This document shows positions 15,810-24,644 of a stretch of DNA of 64,000 bases, one piece after another. The stretch's first letter is position 1, and each line of letters begins with the position of its first letter. Both the position numbers and the translations under genes were made by a program. The DNA comes from Myxococcales bacterium (GTDB lineage Bacteria; Myxococcota_A; Polyangia; Nannocystales; Nannocystaceae): assembly GCA_020633295.1 (NCBI GenBank), contig JACKDW010000021.1:1-64000 (forward strand), written 5' to 3'. The notes beneath the pieces are model-generated. The model ran no database searches. It was not told the DNA's origin and saw only the letters and a list, made by a program, of their open reading frames with translations.

Positions 15810-17647
15810 ATGTTCGGCGTCGGGCCGCAACGGAATTTCTCAACGCTCGCGCGCTGGGTTCGTCGCGTCGAGCTGACGCGACGACTGTCCTGTGGCAAAT
15901 CCGGCTCGCCTGAAGACCGGGGTGAAGACGCGGACGCCCTCCGAGCCGCCTGGCGACGCGCGAGCCGAGACGTGGCCGCGCGGGTGGCCATGGCGAGCGT
16001 GCGCGAGCGGTTGGCGGACGGTCACTGGACCGCGAGCTCGCTCGAGCTCCGCGCGCTGGACGTGTCCCTCCCGCTCGCGCAGCGCGCCGCCTTTGAGCTC
16101 CACGGGCCGGATCTGGACGCGCCGCGGGCCGCGCTGCTCGAGCGACCGGTCGCGCTGCTGGACGCCCTCTGGCCCACGATCAGCGCGATCGAGGCCCTGC
16201 CTCCAAACAGCCAAACGCGCGTCCGCAGCGAGCTTCAGGACTGCGTCTTCAACCTCGCGCTCGCCGAGTACGCCGCGGCGCGCCGCGATCAACTCGCGCG
16301 CGCGCGCGGCCGCCCCGTCGACGCCCCGTCCCCCCTCGATCCGCGCGCGATCGACGTGCCCGCGTCGGAGTCCATGCCGGTCGCGGGTCACCCGTGGCAC
16401 CCGATGTGTAAGACGCGGCTCGGCCTGACGCTGCGCGAGAACCTGCGGCACGCGCCCGAGCTGCTCGGCGACGGCGCGTGCGCGGCCGTGGATGTCGACG
16501 CGCGGCACGTCGCCGCGCACGGCGAGTACGCCGCGCTCGCGCCCCGGCTGTTCCCGCCGGCGCCGCGCGGCCTCGTGCGCGTCGCCGTGCACCCCGCGCA
16601 GCTGCGCGCGCTCCCGTCCCTTCTGCCATGTTCGTGGGGACAGGTGATCCAGCGCGCCGCGCTCCCGCCCAGGCCCGCGCGCGCGCTCCTCAGCCTGCGG
16701 ACGGTCGCGCTCGAGCCCCCGGGCGAGGGCTCGCTGCACGTCAAGCTCGCGCTCAACGTGCACACCACGAGCTGCGCGCGCACGGTGTCGCCGATGAGCC
16801 AGGCCAACGGCCCGCAGCTCAGCGCGCTGCTCGAGCGCGTGCAGAGCGTCGACCCGCTCACGCGTGGAGCGTGCGCGTGCAGGCCGACCTCGGCGGCGCC
16901 GGGCTCCGCCCGGACGTGCACGGCGACCGCGCCCGCCAGCTCGGCGTGCTCCTCCGCGAGCCCCCCGACGCGCTCGCGCGCGCGATCGCGGCCCCGGACG
17001 AGCCGGCGATCTGGGTGTGCGCGGCCCTGGGCGAGCGCGCCCCGGGTCACGACGCGCCGCTGATCGCCGCGCTCGCGGACGGCTACCCCGGCGCCCCGGC
17101 GGCGCGCGCCGAGGCGATGATCGGCGACTACATCGAGCGGCTCGTGCCGCCGCTCCTGCGGCTGCTCGTGGCCCACGGGCTCGCGCTCGAGGCCCACCTG
17201 CAGAACTGCCTCGTGGTCTCGTCGGCCGGGCGCGTGCGCGGCTTCATCATCCGGGACCTCGGGGGCGTCCGCGTCCACCGCCCGCGGCTGCGCGCGGCCG
17301 GGCACGCGATCGCGTTCGCGCCGGGCTCGTTCATCGCCACCGACTCGCTCGACGAGGTCCAGCGCAAGCTCAGCCACGTGCTGCTGCACGCGCACCTGAC
17401 CGCGGTGTTCGCCTGGGCCGAGCGCGCGCTCGGGCTCGACCCGCGCGTCTCGTGGGCCCGGGCGCGCGCCGTGATCACCCGCGCGCTCGCGACCTGGTCC
17501 CGCGAGCCGCGGCTACGGGAGGCCTGCGCGCGCGACCGCGAGTTCCTGCTCGCGCCGCGCTGCCTGGCCAAGGCGCTGTTCCGCATGCGGCTCATCGATC
17601 GCAGCAGCGAGTATCGCTACACCGAGGTCGACAACGCGCTCGCCTGA
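15810..17647 (+). pseudogene. IucA/IucC-type siderophore synthetase with a frameshift
   Basis: NIS siderophore synthetases join a carboxylate (often citrate) to an amine or alcohol using ATP. The first frame holds GHPWHPMCKTRLG and KLALNVHTTSCARTVSP, the ATP/substrate motifs; the second (-1) frame holds ALEAHLQNCLV, RDLGGVRVH and the C-terminal KALFRMRL, so the two halves are one gene. The switch lies near 16853-16855: adding one C to the CCC run there restores SVDPAHAWSVRV in one frame. So either a single-base deletion or an assembly error. The ATG at 15810 follows a TATCGT hexamer by 8 nt. No other siderophore gene is adjacent. If intact the protein would be about 612 residues. Confidence 0.85.
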
Positions 17648-17709
17648 GCGCGAGCGGACGGCGCTCCCGGGCCGCCGCGCTCGCTTTCAACACGGGCTGC
17701 CTGGCCTGG

Positions 17710-17721
17710 TATCGTGCGGGC
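17710..17721 (+). promoter_or_regulatory. leaderless-type -10 (TATCGT-N6-ATG) of prs
   Basis: TATCGT at 17710-17715 lies exactly 6 nt before the ATG at 17722, so transcription would begin at the start codon. TTCAAC 18 bp further upstream may serve as -35. No Shine-Dalgarno is present. Confidence 0.55.
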
Positions 17722-18651
17722 ATGACGACGGCGAAGGATCGCTCCCCGCTCCTGTTCTCGATCCCCGCGTACGACTACCTGCGCGAGGAGCTGCTCGCGC
17801 TCGGCGGCTTCGAGCGCGGCGAGCTGAGCACCAAGCTGTTCCCGGACGGCGAGCGCTACATGCGGCTGCAGAGCGACGTCGAGGGTCGCGAGGTCGTGCT
17901 CGTCGGCGGCACGATCGACGACGCGGCGACGCTGATGGTCTACGACCTCGCCTGCGCGATCGTGAAGCTCGGCGCGCGCAAGATCACGCTGGTCGTGCCC
18001 TACTTCGCGTACTCGACCATGGAGCGCGCGGTGCAGCCGGGCGAGGTCGTGACCGCGAAGACGCGCGCGCGCCTGCTCTCGTCGATCCCGCCGGCCAGCT
18101 ACGGCAACCGCATCGTCCTGCTCGACCTGCACAGCGAGGGCATCCCGCACTACTTCGAGGGCGAGCTGACCGCGATCCACGTCTACGGCAAGCCGCTCGT
18201 GCGCGCCGCGGCGCGGCGGCTCGGCGGCGACGCGGGCGAGTTCGTGCTCGCGTGCACCGACGCCGGGCGCGCCAAGTGGGTCGAGTCGCTGGCCCAGGAT
18301 CTCCACGTCACGCCGGCCTTCGTGTTCAAGCGGCGCCTGTCCGGATCGGAGACCGAGGTCGCGGCCGTGAGCGCGCAGGTCGAGGGCCGGCGCGTGATCA
18401 TCTACGACGACATGATCCGCACGGGCGGCTCGCTGCTCGGCGCGGCGAGGGCCTACAAGGACGCCGGCGCCACGAGCCTCGCGGTCATCACGACCCACGC
18501 GCTGCTGCCCGGCGACGCGCTCGGCCGCCTGCGGCGCAGCGGGCTGTTCACCGACATCGTGGCGACCGACAGCCACCCGCGCGCGCGCGAGCTCGCCAGC
18601 GAGGGCCTCGCCGTCGAGAGCTGCGCCGCGCTCCTCCACGAGCACCTCTGA
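17722..18651 (+). CDS. prs: ribose-phosphate pyrophosphokinase family protein (divergent Prs)
   Basis: 309 residues with the two-lobed Prs fold: LFPDGERYMRL, VPYFAYSTMERAVQPGEVVTAK (the ATP flexible loop, where classic Prs has YARQDRK), DLHSEGIPHYF and the PRPP-binding loop IYDDMIRTGGSL. It should transfer pyrophosphate from ATP to ribose-5-phosphate or a related phosphosugar, making PRPP. The flexible loop and the DLHS segment differ clearly from housekeeping Prs, so another sugar or nucleotide substrate is possible. NAD synthetase follows 81 bp downstream on the same strand, suggesting supply of PRPP to NAD synthesis or salvage. Confidence 0.85.
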   Translation: MTTAKDRSPLLFSIPAYDYLREELLALGGFERGELSTKLFPDGERYMRLQSDVEGREVVLVGGTIDDAATLMVYDLACAIVKLGARKITLVVPYFAYSTMERAVQPGEVVTAKTRARLLSSIPPASYGNRIVLLDLHSEGIPHYFEGELTAIHVYGKPLVRAAARRLGGDAGEFVLACTDAGRAKWVESLAQDLHVTPAFVFKRRLSGSETEVAAVSAQVEGRRVIIYDDMIRTGGSLLGAARAYKDAGATSLAVITTHALLPGDALGRLRRSGLFTDIVATDSHPRARELASEGLAVESCAALLHEHL

Positions 18652-18670
18652 TCGGCGGCCCGCGCCCTCC

Positions 18671-18731
18671 GCCACGATCCTCACCACGATCCTCGCGCCA
18701 CCGCGATCCTCGCGCCACCACGATCCATCAC
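18671..18731. repeat. short direct repeats in the prs-nadE gap
   Basis: The gap consists of four imperfect copies of a (CAC)CACGATCCTCGCGC unit (period about 15-21 bp) ending one base before the nadE ATG. No ribosome site is visible in it. It could hold repeated protein-binding sites or be slippage-derived. Confidence 0.5.
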
Positions 18732-18732
18732 G

Positions 18733-20721
18733 ATGCAGCTCATCAAAGTCGCCGCCGCCGCGGTCAACCAAACCCCGCTCGCCTGGGACCAGAACCAGGC
18801 CAACATCCGCCGCGCGATCTCGCTCGCGCGCGCCCAGGACGTCACGCTGCTGTGCCTGCCCGAGCTGTGCACGAGCGGGTATGGCTGTGAGGACAGCTTT
18901 CACAGCCGCGGCGTGATCGAGCAGGCCTGGCGCGTGCTGACCGAGGTCGCGCCGGCGAGCGCCGGGATGATCGTCACGCTCGGGCTGCCGATCGTCCACC
19001 GCGCCGCCGTCTACAACGCCGCCGCGCTGCTGGTCGACGGCAAGATCGCCGGCCTCGTCGCCAAGCGCTTCCTCGCCGGCGACGGCATCCACTACGAGCC
19101 GCGCTGGTTCCGGGCCTGGCCTGAGGGCAAGACCGCCGACTGGCGCCACGACGGCGCGCGCTACCGCCTCGGCGACCTCATGTTCGAGGTCGGCGGCCTG
19201 CGGATCGGCTTCGAGATCTGCGAGGACGCCTGGGTCCCGAACCGCCCCGGCGGGCGGCTCGCCGGGCAGGGCGCCGACTTCATCCTCAACCTCAGCGCCT
19301 CGCACTTCGCGTTCGGCCGCCACGAGCACCGGCGGCGGCTCGTCATCGAGGCCTCGCGCGCGTTCGGGACCACGTACATCTACGCCAACCTGCTCGGCAA
19401 CGAGTCCGGCCGCGTCATCTACGGCGGCGACACGCTGATCGCGTCGTGCGGGACGCTGCTGGCCGCGGGCCCGCGCTTCGGCTTCGAGTCGGCCTACGTG
19501 TCCTCGTGCGTCGTCGACGTCGACGCGACGCGCCTGTACCACGCCCGCACCGCGAGCTTTCAGCCGACCGTCGAGGACCCGCCGGGCAGCGTCGTCGAGG
19601 TCGCCGCCGAGTTCGCGCGCGCGCGCGTCGAGCTCGGCGCGTCGGCGGTGCGCGACCCCGCGTGGGCGCGCGAGCGCGACTGGAAGTTCGAGGAGTTCAC
19701 GCGCGCCGAGGGCCTCGCGCTCTACGACTACCTGCGCAAGAGCCGGCTGCGCGGCTTCGTCATCTCGCTCAGCGGCGGCGCCGACTCGGCCGCGTGCGCC
19801 TGCCTCGTGTACTACGCGATCGCGCTCGCGGTGCGCGAGCGCGGGCTCGCGCCCGTCTGCACCGCGCTCGGCTATGACCCCAAGGCCATCACGTCGCTGC
19901 CCGCGCTGATGCGCCGGCTGCTGACCTGCGTCTACCAGGCCACGCGCAACAGCTCCGAGACCACGCGCGCGGCCGCGGAGGCCGTCGCCACGGCCGTGGG
20001 CGCGGACTACCTCGAGCTCGACGTCGACGCGCTCGTCGAGGGCTACACCAGCATGGTCTCGGCCGCGCTGAGGCGCCCGCTGACGTGGGAGCGCGACGAC
20101 ATCGCGCTGCAGAACATCCAGGCGCGCGCGCGCGCCCCCGGCGTGTGGATGATCGCCAACATCCGCCACGCGCTGCTGCTCGCGACCAGCAACCGCTCCG
20201 AGGCCGCGGTCGGCTACGCGACCATGGACGGCGACACCAGCGGGAGCCTCAGCCCGATCGCCGGCATCGACAAGGCGACGCTGCGCGAGTGGCTGCGCTG
20301 GGCCGAGGCCGAGGGGCCCGAGGGCGTCGGCCCGATCCCCGCGCTGCGCACGATCAACGCGCAGCAGCCCACCGCCGAGCTGCGCCCGCAGGAGGAGGGC
20401 CAGACCGACGAGGGCGACCTCATGCCCTACGCGATCCTCGACGCCATCGAGCGCGCGGCGATCCGCGACAAGCTGCCGCCGCGCGACTGCTACCGGCGCC
20501 TGCGCGCGAGCCACGAGCAGCTCTCGAAGGCGACGCTGTTCGCCTACATCGAGCGCTTCTTCAAGCTCTGGAGCCGCAACCAGTGGAAGCGCGAGCGCTA
20601 CGCGCCGTCGTTTCACCTCGACGACGAGAACCTTGACCCGAAGACCTGGTGCCGGTTCCCGATCCTCTCGGGCGGCTTCCGCCGCGAGCTCGAGGAGCTG
20701 CGCGGCGAGCTCGGCCTCTGA
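18733..20721 (+). CDS. nadE: glutamine-dependent NAD+ synthetase
   Basis: 662 residues, the full two-domain length. N-terminal nitrilase domain (about 1-300) with the Glu (LPELCTSGYG), Lys and Cys (FEICEDAW) triad that frees ammonia from glutamine; C-terminal NAD synthase domain with the ATP pyrophosphatase loop SLSGGADSAACA and the downstream ATSNRSE and GYATMDGDTSG motifs. It converts deamido-NAD to NAD in the last step of the pathway. It follows prs and may be cotranscribed. All key residues are present. Confidence 0.96.
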   Translation: MQLIKVAAAAVNQTPLAWDQNQANIRRAISLARAQDVTLLCLPELCTSGYGCEDSFHSRGVIEQAWRVLTEVAPASAGMIVTLGLPIVHRAAVYNAAALLVDGKIAGLVAKRFLAGDGIHYEPRWFRAWPEGKTADWRHDGARYRLGDLMFEVGGLRIGFEICEDAWVPNRPGGRLAGQGADFILNLSASHFAFGRHEHRRRLVIEASRAFGTTYIYANLLGNESGRVIYGGDTLIASCGTLLAAGPRFGFESAYVSSCVVDVDATRLYHARTASFQPTVEDPPGSVVEVAAEFARARVELGASAVRDPAWARERDWKFEEFTRAEGLALYDYLRKSRLRGFVISLSGGADSAACACLVYYAIALAVRERGLAPVCTALGYDPKAITSLPALMRRLLTCVYQATRNSSETTRAAAEAVATAVGADYLELDVDALVEGYTSMVSAALRRPLTWERDDIALQNIQARARAPGVWMIANIRHALLLATSNRSEAAVGYATMDGDTSGSLSPIAGIDKATLREWLRWAEAEGPEGVGPIPALRTINAQQPTAELRPQEEGQTDEGDLMPYAILDAIERAAIRDKLPPRDCYRRLRASHEQLSKATLFAYIERFFKLWSRNQWKRERYAPSFHLDDENLDPKTWCRFPILSGGFRRELEELRGELGL

Positions 20722-20736
20722 CCGCCCTCACGCGCG

Positions 20737-21213
20737 ATGGCGAAGATCCCGGTCGACTACCGCCGGTTCCTCATCACCGGGCGCTTCGGCCCGCTCGAGG
20801 TCGGCGACCCGTGGACGAAGGTCGTCGCCGCGCTCGGCGAGTGCCCGGACTACGGCGAGGACAGGTGGGGCACCGGCTACGCGACCTACGGCTGCGTCGA
20901 CATCACCACCCGCGAGGGCGCGGTGCTCACGATCAAGCTGACGCTGCGCCGCCCGCACCTGCGAGACCCCGCCCCCGCGCCGCCGCCGGAGGCCGTCGAG
21001 CTGCTCGAGTTCGAGCGCCCGGCGCTGACCGTCGCCCAGGTCGATCGCCTGCTGGCGGACGCGGGCGTGGAGCGCCGCACGCTCGACGCGCTCTGCGACG
21101 CGACCACGACCTACTACCAGACCGCGGCGGGTGTTCACATCCAGCTCGAGCGCGGGCGCGTGCTCGCGGTCTGCGCGCAGGGGATGTTCGCCGGGTGGGT
21201 CGAGAGCGCCTGA
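20737..21213 (+). CDS. hypothetical protein, 158 aa
   Basis: Small soluble protein starting 15 bp after nadE. The opening FLITGRFGPLEVGDPWTKVVAALGECP resembles a group of small uncharacterised bacterial proteins with an F-L-x-G-x-F-G...L-G-x-P pattern, but I cannot name a family. There is no signal peptide or membrane helix and no ribosome site is obvious. Position suggests cotranscription with nadE, without implying function. Confidence 0.65.
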   Translation: MAKIPVDYRRFLITGRFGPLEVGDPWTKVVAALGECPDYGEDRWGTGYATYGCVDITTREGAVLTIKLTLRRPHLRDPAPAPPPEAVELLEFERPALTVAQVDRLLADAGVERRTLDALCDATTTYYQTAAGVHIQLERGRVLAVCAQGMFAGWVESA

Positions 21214-21243
21214 CTCTCGAGTCACGTTCGAACCTCGTCAAGA

Positions 21244-22029
21244 TCACGCCGCGGGCGGGTCGTCGAGCTCCGGGTAGCGACGAAAGATCCCGTCCTCGCC
21301 GAACGGCAGCCGCCGCGGCGACGCGAGGTACGACGCGATCCGCGGGAGCCCGGCGACCTCCTGGCGCAGCGCGAGCAGCCGCGGGATCGTCGGCTCGACG
21401 CGCGCGAGCGCGTTCGGGAACGCGTAGGCGAGGCCCTCGAGCGTCTGGAACATCGAGAGGTCCACGTAGCTGAGCTGGTCGCCGACCATGGTCCGCCCGC
21501 CGCGCGCGCTGTTGTCCTCGAGGACACCTTCGAAGTAGGCGAGGAACTTCGGCAGGCGCGCGCGCCGGAACTGCTCGGCGTAGACGCGCGCGTGCTCGCG
21601 CTGCTCCTCGTAGCGCCGCGCCGGCGCGATCGGGTGATGCGTGTTGTGGGCCTCCGCGACCAGGTCGGCGATCGTGAGCTGCAGCTGGTTGGCCTCGGCC
21701 TGCAGGAGCTCGTCCTCCGGCGCGAGCCCGTGCCGCCGCCCGAGGTACCAGCAGATGTTCGCGACCTGCGCGAACATCCGCCCCTCGTGGCGCAGGATCG
21801 GCGGCGCGAGCGGGCGCAGCCCGCCCGCGACGTCCTCCCCCCGGATCACGGCGAAGACCGCGTCGACGCCGCCGTACTCGTCGAGCCGCGCGATGTCGCG
21901 GTACGCCGCGCCCGCCTGCTCGAGCACGAGGCGGACGTACTCGCCGCGGCCCTGCAGCCCGGGCCAGTAGATCAGCTCGTAGGTTGGCGCCACGTGGTTC
22001 GCGCCCGCGCCCGGGGGTAGTCCTCGCAT
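21244..22029 (-). CDS. glutathione S-transferase-like protein
   Basis: 261 residues. N-terminal thioredoxin-like domain (YELIYWPGLQGRGEYVRLVLEQAG, with APPILRHEGRMFAQVANI as the cis-Pro/glutathione region) and an all-helical C-terminal domain (GDQLSYVDLSMFQTLEGLAYAFP, the usual N-capping/hydrophobic-staple stretch). Closest in style to sigma/mu-like GSTs. It should conjugate or reduce electrophiles with glutathione or a related thiol. The start is supported by AGGAGG 8 nt upstream. Confidence 0.88.
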   Translation of the reverse strand: MRGLPPGAGANHVAPTYELIYWPGLQGRGEYVRLVLEQAGAAYRDIARLDEYGGVDAVFAVIRGEDVAGGLRPLAPPILRHEGRMFAQVANICWYLGRRHGLAPEDELLQAEANQLQLTIADLVAEAHNTHHPIAPARRYEEQREHARVYAEQFRRARLPKFLAYFEGVLEDNSARGGRTMVGDQLSYVDLSMFQTLEGLAYAFPNALARVEPTIPRLLALRQEVAGLPRIASYLASPRRLPFGEDGIFRRYPELDDPPAA

Positions 22030-22141
22030 CTCGCTCGCCTCCTGCGCGACCGCAGGCCGCGAGCGCGAGCATAAACCACCAGGGCGCGGGCCGATGGCGA
22101 CGAGGCCAGGGCGCGCGCGGGTCCGCGCCCCGCGACCGGGC

Positions 22142-23467
22142 TCACCCCTCGAAGCACGAGTAGATCAGCTGCACGGTGCCCAGGGTCTGGTAGTCGGTGC
22201 ACGCCGCCCCGCACAGCTCGATCTCGGTCTCGCTCTCGTCCGTGTAGCGCCACCCGTCCGTGGTCGCGCAGTCCACGTCGTCCGCGATCGGATCGGGGTA
22301 CTCGACGCCGTTGATCTCGACCTTGGAGAACATCTTCATGTCGGGCACGTTGAGCGTGATCTTGCACGAGAGCACCTCGCTCGTGAAGATCTGCTGGAGC
22401 GCCGCCTCGAGCTCGATCTTGTTGACCGCGTTGTAGAACTTCTCGCTCGGGTCATCCTTCGGCGAGCCGCCCGCGAGCGCGGCGTCGTTGAGCACCTCGT
22501 AGGGGTTGATCCCCTGGGCGTCGACCTCGTTGGCGATGTCGACGCCGACGACGAAGGTCGTGATGCCCGCGCTCGCGGCCGCGGCGATCGTCGGGACCAA
22601 GTTCACGTCGTAGGCGAGCAGCTCGGCGTCGTCGGCCGCCGACGTGCTGCAGTTGGCGGCGCCGTCGGTGATCAGGATGATGTAATTCGCGTTCATGTCC
22701 CCGAGGCCCGCCAGGTGGTCGATCGCGGAGTTCATGCCCTTCTCGGCCGGCGTGCCGCCGGCCAGGTCCATCGCGCCGGCGGGCGGGATCCCGGCGAGCA
22801 CCGCGGCCGCGTTCTCGAAGTCGACCAGCACCTCGGGCTCGCCCGCGACCACGCAGGCCTGCGGGCCGAGCACCGCCTGCGCGTCGACCGAGGGGAACAG
22901 CTGCGCCCCGAGGTTCATCTGCGAGTCGAACGACTCGCCGATGATCTGCACGACCTCGTGCAGGCTGCGCCAGCGCGTGACCTTGGGCGTCGCCGGCACG
23001 CCGGGCTCGGCGTCCTTGACGCCGTCGTCGTCGAGGTCGTCGGCGTCGTCATCCCAGTTGTTGTCGGGGTTGACCATCGAGCCGGACTTGTCGAGCACGA
23101 GCACCACGTTCGGCGGGATGTACACCTCCTCCTCGTTCTCGTCGGCGCCGCAGAACAGGGGATCGAGCTGACAGAAGCCGTCCTTGCAGATCTCGTCCGT
23201 CTCGCAGTCGGCCTCGGTCTCGCAGGGCACGCCGTCGGTCCCGCCGACGCCCTCCGTCGTCCCGACGCTCGTCCCCGCCGTCGTGCTGGCGTCGGTCTCC
23301 TCGCCGCCGGTGCTCGCGTTCGTGTCCGGCAGCGTCAGGATCCCGCCGGAGGTGTCGCTCGTCTCGGCCATGCCGTCGTCGCCGCTGCACGCGAGCAGCA
23401 GCGCGCCGGAGAGCGCCAGCGCCACGCCGCCGAGGCGGCTCCAGGGGATCGAGGGTGATTGCTGCAT
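22142..23467 (-). CDS. von Willebrand factor A lipoprotein
   Basis: 441 residues. Lipoprotein signal with lipobox LLLACSGDDG, then a low-complexity Ser/Thr/Gly linker, a small Cys-rich stretch (CETEADCETDEICKDGFC) and a VWA domain with MIDAS DKSGSM, an acidic insert, TPAEKG and LITDGAANC. The C-terminal part is a smaller beta domain with paired cysteines. It would sit on the outer face of a membrane and bind a ligand through a metal ion. The ATG at 23467 is chosen for the signal peptide and the upstream AAGGAAG; an in-frame extension upstream is Arg-rich and not protein-like. Confidence 0.88.
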   Translation of the reverse strand: MQQSPSIPWSRLGGVALALSGALLLACSGDDGMAETSDTSGGILTLPDTNASTGGEETDASTTAGTSVGTTEGVGGTDGVPCETEADCETDEICKDGFCQLDPLFCGADENEEEVYIPPNVVLVLDKSGSMVNPDNNWDDDADDLDDDGVKDAEPGVPATPKVTRWRSLHEVVQIIGESFDSQMNLGAQLFPSVDAQAVLGPQACVVAGEPEVLVDFENAAAVLAGIPPAGAMDLAGGTPAEKGMNSAIDHLAGLGDMNANYIILITDGAANCSTSAADDAELLAYDVNLVPTIAAAASAGITTFVVGVDIANEVDAQGINPYEVLNDAALAGGSPKDDPSEKFYNAVNKIELEAALQQIFTSEVLSCKITLNVPDMKMFSKVEINGVEYPDPIADDVDCATTDGWRYTDESETEIELCGAACTDYQTLGTVQLIYSCFEG

Positions 23468-23843
23468 GATCGTCACTTCCTTACGGGTCAACGCCGTCGC
23501 GGCGCCGTAGCGCAGCGCAGCGGTCGCGACGCGCCGCTGCCACGGTCGGCACACGGTCTCGCGCCGCGCCTTCGGTTGAGCGGACGCGCGGCGCCGGAGC
23601 GCCGCGATGAAGCCCGCACGGCCGCCGCGCGGGCGGCTCGGCGCCGTCACGGGCTCGGCGTGCTCGCCGAGCGCCGCGCGTCGCCGCGAGGGTCCTGGTG
23701 AATCTGCCCCCTTCGACACCCGGTCCCGTGGGTTTTACGGAAACCGATCTCGAGGAATTCGCGACCGCGACGTGCGCGGATGTAGGCCGCGCCCGACCGC
23801 GCGCCCGCGCCCGACCGCCGCGGCGACGCCAACAACATGTCTC
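23468..23843. other. intergenic region upstream of the VWA lipoprotein
   Basis: About 376 bp. An inverted repeat (CGCGGCGC-CGGA-GCGCCGCG) lies at about 23586-23606. Around 23720-23770 the sequence is less GC-rich and is the best place for a promoter of the VWA gene, but no clear -35/-10 pair stands out. No gene seen. Confidence 0.4.
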
Positions 23844-24227
23844 TTAATTCAGGATACGCGGCGCGCTCGGGCGCGCGGCGACGGGCCCGGCGTGATGGTG
23901 CACGAGCCGCCACTGACCGCGCTCGCGCACGAACACGTTGGTCGCGGACAGCTCGGAGTCGCCGAGCCGCTCGACGCAGAGCACGACCGCGGCGGTCGCT
24001 GACTCGCTGATCACGAGCGGGTCCTCGCACGCGATCGGCGTCGCGCCGCCCGCGAGGAGCCGCCGCCAGCTGTTCATCACCGCGACGCGCCCGACCAGCG
24101 CGCGCCAGCCGGGGTGCACGCACGCGACCGCGGCGTCCTCGGACCACAGCTCATCCATCGCGCGCGCGTCCCCGCGGGCGAAGACCTCATAGAAGCGCGC
24201 GTTCGCGGCGAGCACGTCGTCGGTCAT
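23844..24227 (-). CDS. SnoaL-like / DUF4440-type NTF2-fold protein
   Basis: 127 residues: FYEVFARGDARAMDELWSEDAAVACVHPGW, AVMNSWRRLL and RERGQWRLVHHHAGP are typical of the NTF2-like SnoaL/nuclear transport fold, small pocketed proteins used as isomerases or binding domains. A GTG directly before the ATG (24230) is also possible, because TACACT lies 7 nt upstream of it in the leaderless pattern of this window. Function cannot be narrowed. Confidence 0.82.
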   Translation of the reverse strand: MTDDVLAANARFYEVFARGDARAMDELWSEDAAVACVHPGWRALVGRVAVMNSWRRLLAGGATPIACEDPLVISESATAAVVLCVERLGDSELSATNVFVRERGQWRLVHHHAGPVAARPSAPRILN

Positions 24228-24359
24228 CACGGCGCCCAGTGTACCCGAGTCGCGGCGCGGCGCCGCGGGCGGCCGGCGCTCGCGCGCCGACATGCCTCCC
24301 GGGACATCGGTGACTGTCCTCTTCACCAGCTCAGCGCGCGAGCGTCACGGGACCGTGGC

Positions 24360-24644
24360 TCACGGATCGCCCGGCGGGCGCGCGCGCCGTGGATCGAGCG
24401 CGTCGACGAGACGCGACGCCGCCGCCTCGCCGAGCTGCAGGACCTCGTGGCACGCCGGCGCCGACGCCTCGATGACGAAGCCGAGGTCGGCCTCGGGAGG
24501 TCGACCCTGCAGCTCCTCCTGCAGCTCCTCCTGCAGCTCCTCCTGCAGCTCCTCCTGCAGCTCCTCCTGCAGCTCCTCCTGCGGCTCCTCCTGCGGCTCC
24601 TCCTGCAGCTCCTCCTGCAACCGCTGCTCCGACGTCCCCGTCAT
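24360..24644 (-). CDS. small protein with LQEE tandem repeats
   Basis: 94 residues. Residues about 9-46 are nine copies of the tetrapeptide (L/P)QEE, encoded by a 12-bp tandem repeat (CTGCAGGAGGAG), predicting one long, strongly acidic helix or coiled coil. The remaining ~45 residues (DLGFVIEASAPACHEVLQLGEAAASRLVDAL) look helical. Its ATG overlaps the stop of the YARHG lipoprotein (ATGA, 24644-24641), so it is probably translated by coupling. Family unknown. Confidence 0.6.
   Translation of the reverse strand: MTGTSEQRLQEELQEEPQEEPQEELQEELQEELQEELQEELQEELQGRPPEADLGFVIEASAPACHEVLQLGEAAASRLVDALDPRRARPPGDP
24507..24620. repeat. 12-bp tandem repeat coding for LQEE
   Basis: Nine or so copies of a 12-mer, CTGCAGGAGGAG on the minus strand, two with a CCG codon. 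The same tetrapeptide is encoded by CTGCAAGAGGAG in the split kinase (26873-26924), with a different Gln codon that is uniform within each array. Confidence 0.8.
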
